In this document: in pieces, positions 5,577 through 6,853 of the stretch
How positions within the stretch are numbered: position 1 is the first letter of the stretch
Layout of the letters: every line of letters starts with the position of its first letter
Assembly: GCA_013813955.1 (NCBI GenBank)
Contig: JACCQW010000012.1
Span: 1-6,853, forward strand
DNA length: 6,853 nt
Origin: Solirubrobacterales bacterium
GTDB taxonomy: Bacteria > Actinomycetota > Thermoleophilia > Solirubrobacterales > Solirubrobacteraceae
Direction: 5' to 3'
Translations under genes and position numbers: made by a program
Notes under the pieces: model-generated
Told to the model about the DNA's origin: nothing
Database searches by the model: none
Seen by the model: only the letters and a program-made list of their open reading frames with translations

Positions 5577-5604
5577 CGGCGCGGCCCGCCGCCCGGGGGG
5601 TGGT

Positions 5605-6853
5605 TCAGCGCCCCGCCGCGCTCAGCCCGTACAGGCCACGGTACTTCGCGTTCAGATGCTCGAGCAACGGCCCGGGGTCCAGCGGCCCGCCGACGGCCTG
5701 CTCGATGAGCTCGGGCGGCTCCAGGAGCCGGCCGTGGCGGTGGACGCGCTCTCGCAGCCATTCACGCAGCGCCCCGTACTCGCCGCGCGCGAGGTCGGCG
5801 TCCAGCGCGGGGAGGTCGGCCCGCGCCGCGCCCCACAGCTGCGCGGCGAGGACGTTGCCGATCGCATAGGTGGGGAAGTAACCGATGATCCCCTCCGACC
5901 AGTGGATGTCCTGCAGGACTCCCTGCCGGTCGTCGGGGACCTCGATGCCCAGCAGCTGCCTGGTCTTCGCGGCCCATGCCTCGGGTAGATCGGCGGGGTC
6001 GAGCGTGCCCTCGACGAGCGCCAGCTCCAGCTCGAAGCGCAGGATGACGTGCAGCGAGTAGGTGACCTCGTCGGCCTCCACGCGGATGGGCGAGGGCCTC
6101 ACGACGTTGACGGCGCGCAGGAAGTCCTCCAGGCCGACGTCGCGCAGGGTGAGCGGGAAGCGCTCGCGCAGGCGCGGCAGCCAGTGGCGCCAGAAGGGCT
6201 CGCTGCGCCCGACCATGTTCTCCCACAGCCGGCTCTGGGACTCGTGCACGCCCAGCGAGACGCCGGTGTCCACCGTCGTGCGCGCCAGCGCCGGGTCCAC
6301 GCCGTGCTCGTAGAGGCCGTGGCCGACCTCGTGCATGAGGGCGAACAGCCCCTGCAGGTGGCGCTCGTCGAAGCGTGAGGTTACGCGGATGTCGCTCGGC
6401 GCCGGGCAGGCGGCGAAGGGGTGCACGGCGTCGTCCAGGCGCCAGGACGCGGTGTCGAAGCCGATCGCGCGCGCGATCTCCAGCCCCGCCTCGCGCTGGG
6501 CGGCGACCGGGAAGGTGCCGGCCAGGCCCGCCGGCTCGGGGCGCCGCGCGATCGCCGACATCAACCCGACCAGGCCGTCGCGCAGGCGGGCGAACAGCGC
6601 GGTGACCTCGGCGGCGGTGGTGCCCGGCTCGTACTGATGCAGCAGCGCGTCGTAGGGGTGCTCGGACTCCGGATAGCAGTCGGCGAATCGCCGTGCCAGC
6701 TCGAGGTTGCGCCGCAGGGCGGGCAGAAAGAGGGCGAAGTCGCCCTCCTCCCGCGCGCGCAGCCACACGGCCAGCCCGTCGGCGCCCGCACGCACCATCT
6801 CGCCGGCCAGCTCGGCGGGCACCCGGCAGGCGCGATCGTGGTCGCGGCGGACC
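5605..6853 (-). CDS. M32 family (Taq-type) metallocarboxypeptidase, N-terminally truncated by window edge
   Basis: This is a zinc carboxypeptidase that removes C-terminal residues from peptides, probably in the cytoplasm. The frame is open to the right edge; 415 codons are visible, and the family is usually about 490-510 aa, so roughly 80-95 residues lie outside. Counting from the in-frame GTG at 6822, all the M32 signatures are present: HPF (134-136), DIRVT (144-148), the zinc motif HEVGH (164-168, bases 6319-6333), HESQSRLWEN (193-202) with Glu194 as the third zinc ligand 26 residues after the second His, and IRVEADEVTY further on. The GTG at 6822 is internal: the codons before it (DHDRACRV) continue the family pattern found before 'PAELAGEM'. 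The C terminus, LLEHLNAKYRGLYGL, is typical. It converges on clpP with 28 bp between the stops. The role is general peptide recycling; a link with ClpP, whose products are peptides, is conceivable but unproven. Confidence 0.93.
   Translation of the reverse strand, partial: VRRDHDRACRVPAELAGEMVRAGADGLAVWLRAREEGDFALFLPALRRNLELARRFADCYPESEHPYDALLHQYEPGTTAAEVTALFARLRDGLVGLMSAIARRPEPAGLAGTFPVAAQREAGLEIARAIGFDTASWRLDDAVHPFAACPAPSDIRVTSRFDERHLQGLFALMHEVGHGLYEHGVDPALARTTVDTGVSLGVHESQSRLWENMVGRSEPFWRHWLPRLRERFPLTLRDVGLEDFLRAVNVVRPSPIRVEADEVTYSLHVILRFELELALVEGTLDPADLPEAWAAKTRQLLGIEVPDDRQGVLQDIHWSEGIIGYFPTYAIGNVLAAQLWGAARADLPALDADLARGEYGALREWLRERVHRHGRLLEPPELIEQAVGGPLDPGPLLEHLNAKYRGLYGLSAAGR

Noticed and set aside
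5576..5592. Hairpin GCGGC/GCCGC between clpP and the M32 peptidase as a terminator
   Set aside because: The stem is only 5 bp in GC-only sequence with no T-run in either direction. It is expected by chance in DNA of this composition.

Overview
The window is very GC-rich, with codon third positions almost all G or C, tightly packed genes and several GTG starts. This base composition, an LPxTG-anchored surface protein carrying Cys-bracketed 'DNDGDG...DPGC' calcium-loop repeats, and an MptA-type GTP cyclohydrolase together suggest an actinobacterium. A Thermoleophilia/Solirubrobacterales-like lineage is my best guess, but it is an inference from style and not from a marker gene.

Layout. (1) 1-546, plus strand: the C-terminal part of a FolE2/MptA-family GTP cyclohydrolase, cut by the left edge. 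(2) 498-4934, minus strand: five co-directional genes that read, in transcription order, ABC-2 exporter ATPase (4934-4200), LPxTG wall-anchored repeat protein (4097-2445), small single-pass membrane protein with a PsbP/Mog1-like outer domain (2394-1867), ABC-2 permease (1870-1094) and pgsA phosphatidylglycerophosphate synthase (1088-498). The last three are nearly or actually overlapping. pgsA converges on the cyclohydrolase and their 3' ends overlap by 49 bp. (3) 4995-5576, plus strand: clpP, divergent from the ATPase across a 60-bp intergenic region with a 7+1+7 palindrome. (4) 5605-6853, minus strand: an M32 (Taq-type) metallocarboxypeptidase, convergent with clpP and cut at its N terminus by the right edge.

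How they may work together. The ATPase and permease look like the two halves of one YadG/YadH-type exporter. They are separated by a secreted sortase substrate and a membrane-tethered protein, and the permease start codon overlaps the stop codon of the latter (ATGA). I infer an envelope module: an exporter plus two proteins acting outside the membrane, with pgsA (anionic phospholipid synthesis) co-transcribed at the end. The exported substrate is unknown. The folate/pterin gene, clpP and M32 peptidase look like ordinary housekeeping neighbours.

I saw no RNA gene, insertion sequence, CRISPR array or phage feature. No stretch longer than about 105 bases lacks a gene. The most distinctive content is the surface-protein/exporter locus at 1094-4934; I found no clear evidence of a wholly new defence or mobile system.
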